A DNA stretch of 64,000 bases from Myotis daubentonii (taxonomy: Eukaryota > Chordata > Mammalia > Chiroptera > Vespertilionidae), in contig NC_081844.1 in assembly GCF_963259705.1 (NCBI RefSeq), forward strand, positions 107,472,671 through 107,536,670, given 5' to 3'. Every line of letters begins with the position of its first letter. Position 1 is the first letter of the stretch. Of the stretch, positions 52,856 through 63,922 are shown in pieces. A program made the position numbers and the translations under genes. The notes below the pieces were generated by a model. It did no database searches. It was not told the DNA's origin and worked only from the letters and a program-made list of their open reading frames with translations.

Positions 52856-53166
52856 CGGCGGTTCTCAACCTGTGGGTCACGACCCCTTTGGGGGTCGAAC
52901 GACCCTTTCACAGGGGTTGCCTAAGACCATCGGAAAACACATATATAATTACATATTGTTTTTGTGATTCATCGCTGTGCTTTAATTATGTTCAACTTGT
53001 AACAATGAAAATACATCCTGCATATCAGATTTTTATATGATGATGCATAACAGTAGCAAAATTACAGTTATGAAGTAGCAACGAAAATAATTTTATGGTT
53101 GGGGGTCACCACAACATGAGGAGCTGCATTAAAGGGTCGCGGCAGCAGGAAGGTTGAGAACCACTG
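52856..53166. mobile_element. SPIN-family hAT transposon, non-autonomous, copy 2
   Basis: Left end CGGCGGTTCTCAACCTGTGG, right end 'aggttgagaaccactg'. 311 bp, same length and structure as copy 1. Perfect 8-bp duplication CCCTAAGC at 52848-52855 and 53167-53174. No transposase. Confidence 0.95.
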
Positions 53167-53273
53167 CCCTAAGCGCTGAGGGAAAGGCAGTACTCATGAG
53201 CCTGCCACCCAAGGCGCTCACCTTTGGAAAACGGGGCTCCAGCAGTACAGGGGGCTCCCACAGTGGTGCAGGG

Positions 53274-53378
53274 CTAGGCCCAGGGTGGGGCGAGGGGGGC
53301 CAGGCCCAGGGTGGGGCGAGGGGGGCCAGGCCCAGGGTGGGACAAGGGCGTCAGGCCCAGGGTGGGGCGAGGAGGCCG
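53274..53378. repeat. Minisatellite, about 26-bp unit x 4
   Basis: Units of 'aggcccagggtggggcgag' followed by 'gggggcc'. Confidence 0.92.
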
Positions 53379-53489
53379 GCCTCAGGCAGAGCCCGCACCC
53401 CCATAGCCCGAGCGAGCAGGTGCCTCTACACAGAGCGCCTCATTGGGCCCTGGCCCTGCCCCTGACCCCTCCGTCCTGCCTCAGTGGCT

Positions 53490-54060
53490 CCGCCTGGATC
53501 CAGGCAGCAGTCCCCTCACTGCCTCCCTGCTCCCGCCTTCCCTCCCGTCCTGCCTCCACCCTGTCCTGAGGGAGCTCACCAAGGCCAAGCTCCATCCCGT
53601 CGCCAGGGTGGGAACCCTCCATGGCCTTTGGGACAAGGGCAGGCTCCCGGCTGGATGTTCGAGGCCCTCCAGCCGCCAGCCCCGCCCTGTGCCTGCTCAC
53701 CCGCCATCCGCCGCGGGGCACGCACCTCCCAGTGTGGTCAGCGCCCGGCCTGTCTCTGACCAGGTGCGACCTTCTCCTGGAACCCTCGCCCCCCTGTCTC
53801 CCTCTGCAGTCCCCGAACCAGAGCCCCTGCGCCTCTGCAGGACTCACCTCGCCAGGCCCCTGCCCCTGCAGGCTCCCCCTGCCCTCCCCGGCTCTGTGGG
53901 CCCCAGGAAAACCTAGTGTGCATTTATTAGTTCACTGCTAACTGCTCATATCCCCCAACCAGAGAGGAAGTCACTCAGAAGCCTGGGACTTCCCCAGAGC
54001 TCAGAAGGGTGCCTGGCATATATTAGCTACTGAGTACGAGGTGCCTGGCAGCGCAGGGAG
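53490..54060 (+). mobile_element. L2 3' end (old LINE)
   Basis: The right part fits an L2 3' end: 'tgtgcatttattagttcact', 'agagctcagaagggtgcctg', 'gcatatattagctactgag'. The left, 53490-53890, is a GC-shifted version of the L2 ORF2/3' region, less certain. Confidence 0.55.
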
Positions 54061-54663
54061 CACACAGTAGGCTCTTCACAGCAGCTGAGTGATCAGTAGC
54101 TGAAAGCATAGCAGTTGGCTGCTTAACGGGCTCAAGCACTGAGATGGACGGGGGTGGACTCTGCACCTCGGGGCGCTGCGGGCTCCCGTCCCGAGGGGAG
54201 CGGAGCCTGGGGACTCCTCCCCCGCCCCCCCCAGCTCCCCCCCCCCCGCCCCCCGCAGCCCGCAGCACCTCATCCTGACAGTGACACCAGGTGAGAAGCC
54301 TGATTGCGGAGGTCGCCCAGGCAGGAACATTTCCCATTAGCCCTAGGGCCCTCCCCCCGCCCCCCGGCAAACCCCCTCCCCGGGGTCCCTGATGACGCAG
54401 AACCTCACTCTGCCCCCCGACAATCCTTGCCCGGCACCGAGCAAAGGTGAACGCAGGGACGGAGCACGTCCTCCTCCTCCAGGGAGAGGCGGAGGCGGCA
54501 GGGGCTGGGCGCCGATGGCCAAGCGGTGAGGGCGGGACAGAGGCCCGAGGATGTGTGACAGGCACGCGGTCCGACAGGCTGGGCCTTCGCAGAGTGTGCG
54601 TGACAAGAAAAGGTCATTTATCACTGCCACCCCCTGCTCCCTCTACGGGGAGCTATGGCAGCC
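54061..54663. other. Unique GC-rich sequence
   Basis: Contains long C runs (54209-54260). No gene recognised. Confidence 0.4.
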
Positions 54664-54766
54664 CGGTGCGGATGGAGGGCGCGAGCACTGGAGCCCGTGC
54701 GGACGGAGGGCGGGAGCACTGCAGCCTGTGTGGACGGAGGGCGGGAGCACTGCAGCCTGTGTGGAG
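54664..54766. repeat. Minisatellite, about 34-bp unit x 3
   Basis: Units 'gtgcggacggagggcgggag' plus 'cactgcagcct'. Third copy slightly diverged. Confidence 0.9.
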
Positions 54767-55324
54767 TGTGGGCTGGTGGGTTGGGGCTGCATCGGAGCTG
54801 GGAGACGCTGAGGCTGGGAGCCCTGAGCCCGCGGGCAAGAGCAAGCCTGTGGTGTCTGGGTGGGGGTGGCGGTGAACGGGGTGTTACGGGGTCTCCTGTG
54901 AGCACCAGGTCCTCAGCGACACCCTGCAGTGGGCGGACTCCTGGGGCGGATGAGGTGGGCCCAGGCCTGTGGCCGGCGCCGGGGACGGCAGGTGTCTGCT
55001 GGCCCCTCCGCAGATGCTGACCTCTCCTCCCTGCCGGGGCCACGGCGGCTGGAGCCCAGGTCGCAGGGACAGGTGAAGGGGGACATGTCAGGGCCACAGA
55101 GGCTGCCTGGTGAGGCTCTAGTTGCGGGGGGTGAGGGTGCGGTGGGAATGAGGGGTGTGAGGGCAGCGGCCTCTGAAAACCTAAATGCACCTTCTGGGCT
55201 AGGCTGATCTGCAGACAACCTCAGCCACGATGGCCGCGGGCGTGAGGCTCAGGGGATTGTGACGACTGCCCAGTGGAACTCGGTCCCATGCGGTCCAGGC
55301 CTGACATGGAGCCGCCCATGGGGC
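54767..55324. other. Unique GC-rich sequence
   Basis: Nothing recognised. Confidence 0.4.
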
Positions 55325-56045
55325 TCAGTGTCCACGGGGCCCAATGTCCATGGACCTCAATGTCCACGGACCTCAATGTCCACGGGGCTCAATGTCCACG
55401 GGGCCCAATGTCCACAGGGCTCAATGTCCACGGGGCTCAATGTCCATGGACCTCAATGTCCACGGGGCTCAATGTCCACGGGGCTCAATGTCCACGGGGC
55501 TCAATGTCCATGGACCTCAATGTCCACGGGGCTCAATGTCCATGGACCTCAATGTCCACGGGGCTCAATGTCCATGGACCTCAATGTCCACGGGGCTCAA
55601 TGTCCACGGGGCTCAATGTCCACGGGGCTCAACGTCCATGGGGCACAATGTCCACGGGGCTCAATGTCCACGGGGCTCAATGTCCACGGGGCTCAACGTC
55701 CATGGGGCACAACGTCCACGGGGCTCAATGTCCACGGGGCCCAATGTCCACGGGGCCCAATGTCCATGGACCTCAATGTCCATGGGGCCCAATGTCCACG
55801 GGGCTCAATGTCCACGGGGCCCAATGTCCACGGGGCTCAATGTCCACGGACCTCAATGTCCACGGGGCCCAATGTCCATGGACCTCAATGTCCACGGGGC
55901 CCAATGTCCACGGGGCCCAATGTCCACGGGGCTCAATGTCCACGGGGCCCAATGTCCACGGGGCCCAATGTCCACGGGGCTCAACGTCCACGGGGCTCAA
56001 TGTCCATGGGGCTCAATGTCCACGGACCTCAACGTCCACGCATCA
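55325..56045. repeat. 16-bp minisatellite, about 45 units
   Basis: Unit AATGTCCACGGGGCTC, with variants ending CCC or carrying CATGGACC in place of CACGGGGC. A CAACGTCCATGGGGCA variant marks a local higher-order pattern. Because 16 is not a multiple of 3, all three + frames cycle through the same 16-residue peptide and stay open (255-303 codons), so these are artefacts, not genes. Confidence 0.97.
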
Positions 56046-56224
56046 GCACCGCTGGAGTGTCATGCGGCCGGCAGGCTCCCGCCCATCCACAGCTGCATTT
56101 CCAGATCATGAAAAGGGGCTTCAGAGGGTCAGCCACTCGCTGAAAGTCATGCATCACTGTCCATGCCGTCACCATGATGGCTAAGTATGGAGGACGCCGT
56201 GTCGCACCCCCCACACGTGACCCC
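56046..56224. other. Unique sequence
   Basis: Nothing recognised. Confidence 0.4.
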
Positions 56225-56315
56225 CTCTTATGAGTGGGGAAACTGAGGCTCAGAGAGGGGCAGTCTAGCTGCTGGGAAATGGCACACCCAGGACTCGGAC
56301 TCGCTCTCCTCCCTC
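56225..56315 (-). repeat. MIR SINE fragment
   Basis: 'gtggggaaactgaggctcag' followed by 'agaggggcag' matches the reverse MIR core. Confidence 0.7.
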
Positions 56316-57395
56316 TGAACTCCCCCCCCCCCCCCCCGCTATCACACATGGGGCAGCTGCTGTTTCCCGAGGGGCCCCACGCAGGACACCTCGCATCGCC
56401 CACGGAACCCCCCACAGACCGCGAGACGGGTGTTTCTAGAATCCCAGCTTCGCTTCAAAGCCTGGGTCCGCCCCTCGCTTCAGCGCTTAACTGAAGACAC
56501 TTCTTTGAGGAGACCTTGCTGGGGCATCCCGTCTGAAGCAGGAGCCCCACGCTAGCTAGCGTCCACCCAGCCCCTTCCTCCCTCCACGGGCTCCCCAGCA
56601 GCAGTGCCTGCTTGCTCTGTGCGTTTCCTCGTGTAGGGTCTGTACATTACAGACACGTGTAGTGACTGCAGCTCTCGACCTCCCCCCACAGCACCCACTG
56701 CCCACAAGGCCTGGGATACAACAGGAAGGAAGGAGTGGACAGCAGGCGGAGGCCCGGAGTGCTTGAGCGACTTAGCGAGAGCCACACGGCGACCTGGCGT
56801 CCGACCCAGGCTCGCAGACTCCAGAATCTGGGGCTCTCTTCCCGGCACTAGAAGGCCTAGTGGAGTGAGGGCTGCACGGTAAGCACATAATCCTCCCTGA
56901 ATCAGCCACTGTGTTTCTTAAAGCCCAGCTCTCCTGCCCCCCCACCCCACCCCCACCCCGCAAGGACCAGAAAGGGGGGGGGGGAAGGGAGGGGAGGCTC
57001 ACATCTCCCTCACTTTGGAAAACCACTTTGATTCAGGGCACTGGTGAGACATCGTGCCAGCGCGTTTTGCTAAATGAGCTGGCACAGCCCTGCCCCCCTG
57101 GCGCTGCGTTGAAAGGCTGGTGCTCTTATCCCAGGACACTAAGGCTGAGAAAGGATAATACGGGCTGCAGGGCTTAATACTCAGGGAGCAGGAGGCCGAC
57201 AGGCCAGCCACTTCCCCGGGAGGAGAAAAACTGAAGCCATCTCAGCGTCAATACACGCACGGCCAACAGTTTCCTCCATTTCCACTGGAAACCCAGCATA
57301 AACACAGGGAAGGGGTTGGGATTTTTAAGTAAAAAGTCTTGCCCGGTGCTGACCCCACTGTTCTCCTTGGGGATCCCTCCTGGCTGAATGCACGT
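56316..57395. other. Unique sequence, nothing recognised
   Basis: Poly-C run 56324-56338 and G-rich run 56975-56990. No exon called. Confidence 0.4.
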
Positions 57396-57595
57396 CCACG
57401 GGCTTGCAGCGAACGCTCCATGTTGTGTCCCATCTTCATCAACATTTGTTACACATGCACTTCCTTGTTGGTACATATTCCTCACAATTACCGCTTTTTA
57501 ATGGACTACATATATAGTGTTATCAGACTTTATTTAACTAAGCCAGTATAGTTGGACATTGCTATTGCTTTCAGGTTTATCTTTTTTAAAAATTA
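57396..57595. mobile_element. Probable L1 3' UTR fragment, left of Helitron 6
   Basis: 'actttatttaactaagccag' and 'gttggacattgctattgctt' resemble L1 3' UTR. The match plausibly continues after the Helitron at 57987-58030. Confidence 0.45.
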
Positions 57596-57986
57596 TCCTA
57601 TATAAAGGGGTAATATGCAAATTGACCGAACGGCGGAACCACCAGTCGCTATGACGTGCACTGACCACAAGGGGGCAGTCGCTCAACTCAGGAGCTGCCC
57701 CCTGGTGGTCAGTGTGCTCCCACAGGGGGAGCACCACTCAGGCTTCTGGGCTGACGGCTGGCGAGCTCAGTGGGGCGGTGGTGGGAGTCTTTACCGCCTC
57801 CGCAGCAACGCTAAGGATGTCCGACTGACGGCTTAGGCCTGCTCTCCTGCTGGGGGCGGGGAGTGGGCCTAAGCCATCAGTCGGACATCCCCCAAGGGCT
57901 CCCGGACTGCAAGAGGGTGCAGGCCAGGCTGAGGGACCCCCCACCGCCCCCGCTCCCCACATGAATGTTGTGCACTGGGCCTCTAG
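57596..57986 (+). mobile_element. Non-autonomous Helitron (HeliBat-like), copy 6
   Basis: Starts TCCTATATAAAGGGGTAATA and ends with 'gaatgttgtgcactgggcct' ... CTAG (57983-57986) before T. The 3' hairpin is degraded. Same family as copies 1 and 2 in opposite orientation. Two opposed CTCF-like motifs: 57661-57680 (+) and 57692-57711 (-). Confidence 0.92.
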
Positions 57987-58399
57987 TGCTGTAATAAGCA
58001 TCCTTAAATATCTAGCACTTATTTACTTAGTTTTTCCTTTGTTAAGACCCTGTTCCCCTATTCAAGTTTTCCCACTAGGTGAATGGGTAGGAACTTTGTT
58101 TGCTCTGGGTGTGTGCAGTTACATTGTTTCAGCTTCACTCTGGGTCCAATGAATGGACCCGTTTCACCTCACTGTCACTGGCATGGGCCATCATTTAGCA
58201 AAAAAACACTTCAGGGTTAAATTTAATGGAGTAAGACGGTGGCTCGATGATGTTAGTCCTGTTTCATGGATGATCAGTGCTGTTAAATTGTTTTCCCATG
58301 TTCATTTTTTAGTTGCGTTGCATGTCCTTTGGTGTATCAAAGTGCCAGGGGAAAACATTTTAAAGTTATAAATCCTGCAGCCATTGAATAGTACACTTT
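57987..58399. other. AT-rich sequence, partly L1-like
   Basis: Left end may continue the L1 of 57396. The remainder is not assigned. Confidence 0.35.
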
Positions 58400-58610
58400 T
58401 AACAGGAACTGTGTGAGCTGACCCAGGAACCATGCCAGCCACATAAGCCAACGAGAGAGAATTGCTCTGATACGTTCGCCTGAGAAAAGCTCTGTAACAA
58501 AATGGAAATTTGCTTCCAGCTCTTCCTTCATAAATACTTATATTGTCATCATGTCAGGGCTTAGTAAAAGCTAATTTGCTTCTAAGTAACTTGGCTGATG
58601 CGGCTGGGCA
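58400..58610. promoter_or_regulatory. Candidate conserved noncoding element
   Basis: Repeat-free: 'gagagaattgctctgatacg', 'aaagctaatttgcttctaag'. Enhancer-like composition. Conservation untested. Confidence 0.3.
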
Positions 58611-60406
58611 AGCCCGGCTCTCAGTCAGAGTTCACTGGGTGGGCAGGACCCGAGGGGGGTGACACATTCTCACCATCACGTTCAGCCTGCCTCGTGGGGC
58701 AGGCCAGCCTTTGAGCTTGGAGCAGACGCCCTCCCTGCCCGCACCCCTCCCCGGCCCCATGCCCTGCTCCCTCCTCTCCCACACCAGCAGGCCCAGGGCT
58801 GAACAATCATTTACAACTGGGGCAATCGGGGTGCCATGCGTCCCCTGCGCTTGCAAAGGCACCGCGCTCCTGGGCTGAGGGCAAAGCGGGAGGGGTGCCT
58901 GGAGGCGGGTGTGAGTGTGAGGAGCCGTGAGGTTGGGGCTGGGAGTGGGCACAGGACTGGGGGCTGGAGGGAGGCGGTGAGGAGGGAGGCACAGGCGGAA
59001 GCTGGGAACACGGCTGGGTGGGCTCTTCTCTGGGGGACGGAGGGCCGGTCTCAGGGAGGCCCTGAGAGAAAGCCACTTGGCTTGGCACTCGCCATGTGTG
59101 ATCCAGCTTCAGTGGACCCCGCCCACGGCCGCCGCCGGACATATGTGGGGAATCTGGTCGGGTTGTGCTAAGGCACTGCCCAAATGGCGGTGCTAATTTC
59201 CATCACAGCAACCATGGAGGAGGGCGACCGTCTCCAACAGCCTCCCCCACACAGGAACCGGCCCAGGAGCTGGCATTTCCTAGGCGCTGGATGAAAGTGG
59301 GACCTGGTTATCTTTCCCACCCGGATCAGCACAACTGTCCATGTGCCTAGTGTGTTTCCCTGGGTGTGACAGTCACGTGTGTTTTTTTATTATAAATTTC
59401 TTGTTCGAACACAGAGCCTTCCGACGTCCTGGACTTGGCAGCATTAGCAGAATTTCAGACTTGGAGCTCGGGCGATGATGCCACCAGCTGAGGTCGGGGC
59501 GGCGGGGGTGGGGGGGGGGTGGGGGGTGGGGGGGAGGTGTCGGTGATTTATCCGCGAAAGGCTGCGATGACACGGAGCCAGTTCAAAGCTCATGTGCCCC
59601 GTGGATCTGGGGCCAATGCAATCACTGCCTGGAGTCTGCGTTGTAGAATCGCTGACCCCGTGGGCATGACACCAAGTTAACCGAGGTGCCTGAGCGAGAG
59701 TCACCCGGAGGTCATTGGGGTTTAACTGGGATGCGGCTGGCAGCTCCCCCGTTTCGGAGCTCACAGCCAGGCCCGCTTCCGGCTGGGCAGGCACGCTCAT
59801 CCGCCTCGGAGCTCCGTGGAGAGTGAGGCACACGATGTGTCAGGACACATCTGGCGCGTTGGAAGCTTTTCGCTTAGCGCCTCCACCCCGCCCCCCGTTC
59901 CTGCCAGACTGCGCCCCTTTATCGGAGAGAGTGTCTTCCCCATAAGACAGGCCCGGGCCCCAGCCTCTATGCAGTCTGTGGCTCAGTCCTAATGCTCCGT
60001 TAAAGCCCCGCCTCCCGCACTGACAACTTGGCATTTGCCTGATGTGACATCTTCAAGAACCCCTCAGCCAGGCAGGGGAGGGAGCGAGAGGGCAATGGGG
60101 GGGGGGGTGTCACACTGCACCCTCATGAGGGGACTGACCTGGACCCTAGTCCTCGATGGCTGCCCAGGGCCCGGCCTGCCTGCGCTCGGTAGAGCTGTGC
60201 TGGGCCCCTGCTGGCAAGCACCCTGGCCGTGGAGCCAGCACCGTGCCCGGTCCCCCCTCCCCCCAAAGCCATGGCTGCAGTAACAGGGGATGCGCTGCGA
60301 GGGCGGTGGCTCCGCTGAGGACCTGGGTGGGTTTGGATATACAAGTGCGGGGTAGAGCTAGGACTCCTGGAGGGAGGGGAAGGCCATGAGCCTGAGGCCT
60401 TTCAAG
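58611..60406. other. GC-rich interval with G-tract
   Basis: A G-quadruplex-prone run lies at about 59498-59538. Remaining sequence, including frames of 60-130 codons, shows no gene. Confidence 0.4.
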
Positions 60407-60420
60407 GGGGAAACTGAGGG

Positions 60421-60636
60421 CCGAAACCGGTTTGGCTCAGTGGATAGCGCGTCGGCCTGTGGACTGAAGGGTCCCCGGTTCGATTCCGGTCAGGGGCATG
60501 TGCCTGGGTTGCGGGCACATCCCCAGTGGGGGGTGTGCAGGAGGCAGCTGATCGATGTTTCTCTCTCATTGATGTTTCTGACTATCTCTCTCCCTTCCTC
60601 TCTGTGAAAAATCAATAAAATATATTTTTTTTAAAA
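60421..60636 (+). mobile_element. Ves SINE, plus strand, near-complete
   Basis: Best reference copy here: tRNA-like head 'ccggtttggctcagtggata', B-box region 'ggttcgattccggtcagggg', tail 'atcaataaaatatatttttt'. Target duplication GGGGGAAACTGAGG at 60407-60420 and about 60640-60653. Confidence 0.96.
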
Positions 60637-60653
60637 AGGGGGGGAAACTGAGG

Positions 60654-61254
60654 AAAAACACTGCGTGGGGCGCCCAGCGAAGGTCCCTGGAAGGGAGCGC
60701 GGAACAGGGACTGGCAGCCGGCGGCTGTGGGCCAGGCATGGCCAGCCCCTCCTCCCCGCTCTGGAGCACGTGTGTCTGGGGGCCGCGGGACGAGCAATGT
60801 GATGTGATGACTGTTTGGGGTTCACTCATTTGTGGCGGAAACCCTGCCTTTCATGGCTAGTCTCTCGGTGCACACAGGTCCCTGAGATGTGTACCTCCAT
60901 GGGCTCCAGGACCACACTCGTATTATGCTGTGATGACAGGACATATGAGTCTTGCAATGGCCCCAGTACATTCTTCTTTTCTGCTGTTTCATCCAGGACT
61001 CATTTGTTTTGCAAAGAACAGCAACCTACTCAAACGGTCGCATCAGGCTCCCAGGGAGTGTCATGGAAAAAGCCCAGGAAAGCCGGTGGGTTGACAGGAG
61101 GCGAAAGGTCACCGGCCACCCCTGCCTTCCCTCCCCACCCTGCCTCCTCCCGTCCTGGGCTGTGGGGCGTCTCTGCCGATTTGTTCTCTTCTCCGGCCTC
61201 CCTCTGGACACGGCTTCGACTGTCTGCTTTCCAGCCTACAACAGCTATTTAATT
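60654..61254. other. Unique sequence, nothing recognised
   Basis: No repeat or exon. Confidence 0.4.
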
Positions 61255-61345
61255 TTTAAAAATTTATTATTTTTTCACAGACTTTATTGAGGACTAGCTG
61301 GCAAATATGTAACTGCATATGGAGTGTGCTAATTTGGTTTACATA
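61255..61345. mobile_element. L1 3' UTR fragment
   Basis: 'ttcacagactttattgagga' then 'tatgtaactgcatatggagt' fit an L1 3' UTR piece. Confidence 0.5.
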
Positions 61346-61753
61346 GACGCTGTGGACTGGCATCAGAAAGGCCCTATCTGGCAGGTCCACCGTTAACGTC
61401 ACGCTTACTGGGGAAAAGCTAAAGGCCGTTCCTCTAAGTCAGAAAGAAGACAAGGCCCTGCCCCCCTCATCGCTTCCATTCCACAAAGTCCTGCAAGTCG
61501 CTGCCACGGCGATTAGGCAGGGAACGCAAATCGAGGGCCTGAGACTGCGTGTCCCAGGTGGTGCGAGGGGGGAGGCCTGGGGCCAGATCGGGAGCATTTA
61601 AAGCTAATTGATGGCGCGTGGGAGAGGCTCAGAACTTCCACCAGCAGGAGGCGTTCTCCCCGCGGGTCTGCTGGGCTTTGAACTAGAGACTGGAAGAAAG
61701 AATGAGAGAGGACGGGCCAGATGGCAGGAAGGAGCCCACCGTCTGTGGGGTGC
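61346..61753. other. Unique sequence
   Basis: Nothing recognised. Confidence 0.4.
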
Positions 61754-61772
61754 TGGTGCCCTCTAGTGGCCA
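61754..61772 (-). promoter_or_regulatory. Strong CTCF-type motif, minus orientation
   Basis: TGGTGCCCTCTAGTGGCCA; its complement TGGCCACTAGAGGGCACCA fits the CTCF core closely. Lies in unique sequence. Confidence 0.7.
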
Positions 61773-61894
61773 CATGGAGAATCACCTGCACATCCCTCTG
61801 GGAACCCATGAATTCATTATAGCCAATAGGGCCACTTGCGCCTGGTAGGAAACGGATTTTGACCCGTAGCTGGGTGAGGCGGAAAGTTCAGGAA

Positions 61895-62015
61895 CCGTGG
61901 GGTCAAAGAGACCTGGGTTCTAACTCTTTCCCATCACTGTCTGGCCTTGGACAAGCCCTTTAACTTTGCCAAGTCTCCTTTTTCTGTCTGCAAAGTGGGC
62001 ACGATGGAGGGGGAG
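61895..62015 (+). repeat. MIR SINE
   Basis: 'agacctgggttctaactctt', 'gtctggccttggacaagccc', 'tttctgtctgcaaagtgggc' in MIR order. Confidence 0.85.
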
Positions 62016-62939
62016 ACCCTGACCTTCCTGGCCTCTCTCTTGTTGGTCCTGTGTTTTTGGTCTCCCTTTCCTCCTACTCTTAGCACCCACCTTTTGTCCT
62101 TGGAGACTTAGAGAGTGCCCCCCACCATGGCTGAGAAGACTGAGGGTCCCCGGGGAAAGCCGTGCCAGTGTGCCCTCAAAGGGTGACTCTTCCCCGTGCA
62201 GCCGACCTGCCCTGGGTTCCTCAGAGTGGGGGACATAGTCAGCCCTAAGGAGTATGTGATGAATGAATGAAAGAACGAACGCACAAGTGAGTGAGCCCAG
62301 GGACCACGGGGGTGGGAGGCATTTCGTGCGGAACGTGTACCAGAGAGAGCACGTTGTAACATGTGTGTGGAGAGCAGATAATATTCATTCGCACATTATT
62401 TCTACTCTGCATTCTAATAGGTTTACCATAAAATAGGGCCTCTGGGCCGGAAAACAGGACATTCCTGGGGAAAACGATTTAAAGTGTAATGTGGTTGCTG
62501 CGAACGCGCACACCGAGTGGGCAGGGCAGGGAGCGGCAGGAGACGGGGCGTGGAGTGGACGGCAGCCGGTAAAGACCAGGAATACAAACAAGAAGCCACC
62601 AGAGCAGGCAGCTGGCGGGAGCTTTGCTTGGCCGGCAAGTTAAAAGCCACAGAACCCGACATCCGCATGTGGATTCCTGAGGAAGAACAGGCGGTTACAG
62701 AACCTTCTCCTCCCGCGGCCCCCAGGCCAGTTCTAGGAGAATGCTCCAGGTGGGCGTGGAGGTGGGGCTGAGGCCGGGGCTGGCCTCAGATGGCAGGATG
62801 AGTGTGACGTCTCTGAAACTATCATGCTCACTGACTCACAGCGGGCGCAAAGGGCCTGCCCAGGGCACAGCACTGGCCCGAGCTGTCCACCTCCAGGCAC
62901 GGCAGCGACTTCTATTCTGTGAGTCACACCTTCAGCTGT
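62016..62939. other. Unique sequence
   Basis: A 'tgaatgaatgaaagaacg' tail near 62261 resembles an L2/MIR end. Otherwise nothing. Confidence 0.4.
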
Positions 62940-63090
62940 GAAATGGGGAAAACTGCTTCCCCGTATCTGATGTGATTAGTCCCCATTTTGCAGACAAGAA
63001 ACACGAGTCTCAGAAGTTGAGTGATCGGCCCAAAGTCACAGAGGACAGAAATGGTGCCGGGGACTTCTCCCTGCCTCGTTCCTCTACGTC
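62940..63090 (-). repeat. MIR SINE
   Basis: 'tagtccccattttgcagaca', 'gttgagtgatcggcccaaag' then 'tcacagaggacag' match the reverse MIR core. Confidence 0.8.
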
Positions 63091-63189
63091 CTCGTCACCG
63101 GCACAGAGAGGCACAAAGGCGATGCCATGGAATATTGTAAATACGGGAGGGGGTGGCTGAGTCAGGGCCCCTCGGGGTCAATGCAGCGT

Positions 63190-63423
63190 GCTAGCCTGGC
63201 GAACAGAGCAAGGCCAGCCCATTTGCATATTTAAAAAGAGAAATACAGGACATATCCATTTCATCAATGACTTTGCTCCGAGGAGTCATGCTCAACATTT
63301 ACACTGAGAATTACCACGTGGTCCTCCTAGCCGCTCTGTACATAAGGCCTTAAAGTCGACACCCAAATTATTGTCCTATGTTAATCACTGGCGACTTAGA
63401 TGATCATTGCTGAATGCACACTG
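63190..63423. promoter_or_regulatory. Candidate conserved noncoding element with octamer
   Basis: Has the POU octamer ATTTGCAT at 63221-63228, 'ccatttcatcaatgactttg', 'aaattattgtcctatgttaa', and ends at a CTCF-type motif. Repeat-free. Confidence 0.4.
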
Positions 63424-63442
63424 TGGCCACTAGGTGGCGGAG
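63424..63442 (+). promoter_or_regulatory. Strong CTCF-type motif
   Basis: TGGCCACTAGGTGGCGGAG, + orientation, closely fitting the CTCF core. Confidence 0.7.
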
Positions 63443-63657
63443 TTGTAAAGCCAGAGGCCCAAGAGCTGGAGGAATCAAGAGCTAGAATCTCCTAGGTCAG
63501 CCTCAGAGATCACAGCTAAGCTCCTGTCTGATAGCCCTGAGGTTTAGAGGCAAAAGAGACTTCTTCCTCTCTAAAATCATTCCCCCTTTTGCAATCAGGG
63601 GCTCATTGTTTAATACAAATCTGGCATACCCCCCCCCCCCAAGTCAACTCTTTTGGT

Positions 63658-63922
63658 TTCTATCCATCCATTCACCCATCCACCCACCCACCCATCCATT
63701 CATCCACCCAACCATCCAACCATCCGCCCATCATCCATCCATTCACCATCCATCATCCATCCATCTACCCACCCACCCATCTATCCATCCACCCACCCAT
63801 CCATTCACCATCTGTCCACCCATCTACCAATCCATCCACCATCCATCCATCCATCATCTATCCATTCACCACCCATCCATCCACCCATCCATCCAATCCA
63901 CCATCCATCATCCATCCTTCCA
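63658..63922. repeat. (ATCC/CCAC)n tetranucleotide array
   Basis: About 265 bp of mixed CATC, CACC and ATTC tetramers. It keeps all three + frames open as Pro/His/Ser/Ile-rich peptide, which is artefactual. Confidence 0.97.

Noticed and set aside
55259..56184. Three overlapping frames of 255-303 codons with a periodic peptide
   Set aside because: Produced by the 16-bp minisatellite, which opens all three frames identically.
60421..60520. tRNA gene candidate (B-box GGTTCGATTCC)
   Set aside because: It is the tRNA-derived head of a Ves SINE with body, tail and target duplication.
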